Below, piece after piece: positions 62,002 through 64,000 of a stretch of 64,000 nt of DNA. This stretch comes from Pleionea mediterranea. Lineage in GTDB: Bacteria > Pseudomonadota > Gammaproteobacteria > Enterobacterales > Kangiellaceae. Position numbers and translations under genes: made by a program. Numbering within the stretch: the first letter of the stretch is position 1; each line of letters begins with the position of its first letter. The notes under the pieces were generated by a model that made no database searches, had not been told where the DNA came from, and saw only the letters and a list, made by a program, of their open reading frames with translations. The stretch spans positions 124,001 to 188,000 of the forward strand of contig NZ_QGGU01000005.1 in the NCBI RefSeq assembly GCF_003148745.1, given 5' to 3'.

Positions 62002-64000
62002 ATGAAACTATCGACAGCTAACGCTTTTAAGAGTTTTAACTCTGTCATCCTATCTATAATTTTTTTGAGTTTTCGTTCTTTGCGAATTTTTACTGTATTA
62101 ATAAAACCGATAACTTCCATTAAGCTCATTAAATACCTGTTCGCTTCTGTTTGCCTTAATTTAGTCAACCTGAGTTATGCGGCTAACCCACATATGGACG
62201 AGCCAAGTGCAGGTGAATTTATTTTACATAAGAATGACGCAAGTCATGAACAGGCGCCCATTCTCGATACTGATGTAACCATGACCATTTCAGGCCTAAC
62301 TGCCAGAGTCAGAGTTGCACAAACCTTTAAAAATGATACGCCAGACTGGGTTGAAGGAATATATCAGTTTCCACTGCCTGAAAAATCATCGGTAGACTAC
62401 TTATCAATGGTCATTGGCGATACGCTTATCGAAGGTGAAATCAAAGAAAAGAAACAGGCAAAAAAGCTTTACAACATGGCAAAAAAATCAGGCAAGAAAG
62501 CCACACTGTTGCAACAGCATCGTCCTAATATATTTAGTAACTCGGTTGCCAATATAGCGCCTTATGAAACCATTGTTGTCACCATTGAGTATCAGCAAGA
62601 CTTACTGTTCAGCGATACGGGTACACTGGGTATTCGATTTCCCATGACCATTACCCCTCGCTATTCACCGAGCAGCAAGTTAATCGAGACCTTTACCGAT
62701 TTTCAACGAGGTTTTCAATTAAATCCCCTAGATTCAACAACCATTGCACTGGATAATCAAAGTCATCAGTCCTCGAATAATGTCAGTATTCAGGTCACAC
62801 TCAATAGCGGCATTCCGCTGCAATCATTATCGAGCCCTTCGCATCACATTATTCATAAGCAACAATCTCTCAAGCAGCACAGCATTACACTGGATCACTT
62901 AAATTACAAAGCTGATCGGGATTTTGTTTTGAACTGGAAACCATTGCAAGGCGAGCTACCACGAGCGGCTGCCTTTAGCGAAACCATTAACAATGAAACC
63001 TATCTCAGCTTGATGGTTATGCCACCTAAAATGGCGATGAACCAACAACAGCATGCAAGAGAAGTTATTTTTGTGATTGATACTTCAGGATCTATGGCGG
63101 GCGAATCGATTCGTCAGGCAAAGGCTGCTCTACTGGCAGGATTAAACACTTTGCAGCCCGAGGATCATTTCAATCTGATTGAATTTGATAACAGTACTCG
63201 CTCATTATTTAAATCGGCACAGCCCTTTAATGAATCGCATTTGCGTCAGGCCAAAAACTTTATTCACCAATTCAACGCCGATGGCGGCACCGAAATGTAT
63301 CACGCTATGGAAACAGCGCTCGACAATCAAACAGATACTAATCGAGTGCGTCAGGTTATATTTTTAACCGACGGTGCCATCAGTAACGAAGCCCAACTGT
63401 TCAAACTGATCAAAAGCCAGTTAGGAAACTCTCGACTGTTTACCATTGGCATAGGCTCAGCGCCAAATTCGTTTTTTATGAAACGGGCAGCTCAGTTTGG
63501 CAGAGGTAGCTTTACTCATATCGCCGATGCCGGGCAGGCGTCACAAAAAATATCCGCCTTATTTGAAAAAATACAAAGTCCTGTTGTTTCAAATATTACC
63601 ATCAACTGGCCATCTCATACGCAGGTCGAAATGTGGCCCAACCCTATCCCCGATCTTTTTGTTGGCGAACCACTGTGGATTAAAGCAAAACTGAGTAATC
63701 CAAAAGGTCAGGTCACCATTAATGGCCAACTTGCTGATCAGCTTTGGCAAACGCAGTTGCCTTTAAATTCTCACCAACAACAGCCGGGAATCGCCAAGTT
63801 ATGGGCAAGAGAAAAAATTGCCTCCATTATGAATCATTCCTATCATGGCCGTGTCAATGACAAGGACAAAACAACAATTATTGATACGGCATTAGAGCAT
63901 CAATTGGTCAGCCGTTTTACCAGTTTGGTTGCGATTGATAAAACGCCTAGCCGAATTGCCGAATCATTAAAACAGAAACGCATTGCATCCATGCGACCAA
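62002..64000 (+). CDS. VIT/vWA protein, marine proteobacterial sortase-target type (3' end outside window)
   Basis: Open from ATG 62002 to the window end, at least 666 codons. The N-terminus is long, with two hydrophobic stretches, the second (ending NLSYAA near residue 62) looking like the real signal peptide. The VIT domain is about 70-200, with SVDYLSMVIGD and the EGEIKEKKQAKKLY stretch. The vWA domain is about 355-530, with MIDAS residues DTSGSM, GGTEM and TDGAI. This architecture matches the sortase-target family that carries a C-terminal LPxTG-like signal and sits next to a sortase; both would lie downstream. Confidence 0.85.
   Translation, partial: MKLSTANAFKSFNSVILSIIFLSFRSLRIFTVLIKPITSIKLIKYLFASVCLNLVNLSYAANPHMDEPSAGEFILHKNDASHEQAPILDTDVTMTISGLTARVRVAQTFKNDTPDWVEGIYQFPLPEKSSVDYLSMVIGDTLIEGEIKEKKQAKKLYNMAKKSGKKATLLQQHRPNIFSNSVANIAPYETIVVTIEYQQDLLFSDTGTLGIRFPMTITPRYSPSSKLIETFTDFQRGFQLNPLDSTTIALDNQSHQSSNNVSIQVTLNSGIPLQSLSSPSHHIIHKQQSLKQHSITLDHLNYKADRDFVLNWKPLQGELPRAAAFSETINNETYLSLMVMPPKMAMNQQQHAREVIFVIDTSGSMAGESIRQAKAALLAGLNTLQPEDHFNLIEFDNSTRSLFKSAQPFNESHLRQAKNFIHQFNADGGTEMYHAMETALDNQTDTNRVRQVIFLTDGAISNEAQLFKLIKSQLGNSRLFTIGIGSAPNSFFMKRAAQFGRGSFTHIADAGQASQKISALFEKIQSPVVSNITINWPSHTQVEMWPNPIPDLFVGEPLWIKAKLSNPKGQVTINGQLADQLWQTQLPLNSHQQQPGIAKLWAREKIASIMNHSYHGRVNDKDKTTIIDTALEHQLVSRFTSLVAIDKTPSRIAESLKQKRIASMRP

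Noticed and set aside
61908-62168. 86-codon minus-strand frame
   Set aside because: Antisense to the signal-peptide region of the VIT/vWA gene; hydrophobic coding on the plus strand explains the open frame.

Overview
The window comes from a Gammaproteobacterium, probably marine and of Oceanospirillales/Alteromonadales type. The evidence is a tmRNA with an ANDDNYALAA tag, gammaproteobacterial housekeeping genes (proS, tilS-accA, queF, rlmM, ttcA), several c-di-GMP proteins, and a VIT/vWA protein of the marine proteobacterial sortase-target type. Base composition is moderate. Nothing in the window fixes the genus.

Layout. 1-12.5 kb is ordinary core: proS 3' end, lytic transglycosylase, patatin, GAF-GAF-GGDEF-EAL protein, tilS, accA, FHA protein, queF, rlmM, DUF1820 protein and a small methyltransferase. 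13.0-14.8 kb is a small island. A Sec-secreted RHS tip fused to an M15-like zinc peptidase domain is followed by a lipoprotein that may be its immunity partner. Both lie between two 98-bp direct repeats, which are two copies of the 3' end of the neighbouring SpmA/SpmB-like gene. 16.2-17.6 kb is a PAS-GGDEF cyclase. 17.6-24.1 kb reads as an integron gene-cassette array without an integrase (a CALIN). It holds about ten small genes, all on the minus strand, with attC-type sites between several of them. The genes include a FosA-type fosfomycin thiol transferase, a DUF998-like pair, a pair of small four-helix proteins, and a TolB-like gene broken by a stop codon.

24.2-37.6 kb is core again: a degenerate GGDEF protein, DUF2007 protein, cold-shock protein, DUF6279 lipoprotein, ttcA followed by a MITE-like element, chemoreceptor, J-domain protein, TapT-like enzyme and a glutamate-type dehydrogenase. 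It ends in a PP2C / FHA / Ser-Thr kinase operon whose kinase carries a periplasmic sensor and HAMP. ssrA lies at 37.86-38.2 kb.

39.9-56.7 kb is an iron-uptake region. A six-gene operon makes, exports and probably reduces a hydroxamate siderophore. It encodes a group II decarboxylase, an amine N-monooxygenase, an MFS exporter, an acyltransferase fused to an IucA/IucC synthetase, a FhuF-like reductase and a DUF1624 acyltransferase, with Fur-box-like sites upstream. A TonB receptor, a membrane protein and a PepSY protein form the uptake half, also behind Fur-like sites. A TetR / SDR / MFS module sits between the two halves. 57-64 kb holds an EamA transporter with a thioesterase, a multi-hairpin repeat, a PAS-GGDEF-EAL protein, a 58-codon gene and the start of the sortase-target-type protein, which runs off the end.

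A recurring oddity is a set of degenerate tandem repeats of about 15 bp. They occur inside coding sequence (tilS tail, rlmM insert), just after a gene end (the degenerate GGDEF gene) and in several intergenic stretches. I did not see them in the RHS island or the cassette array.
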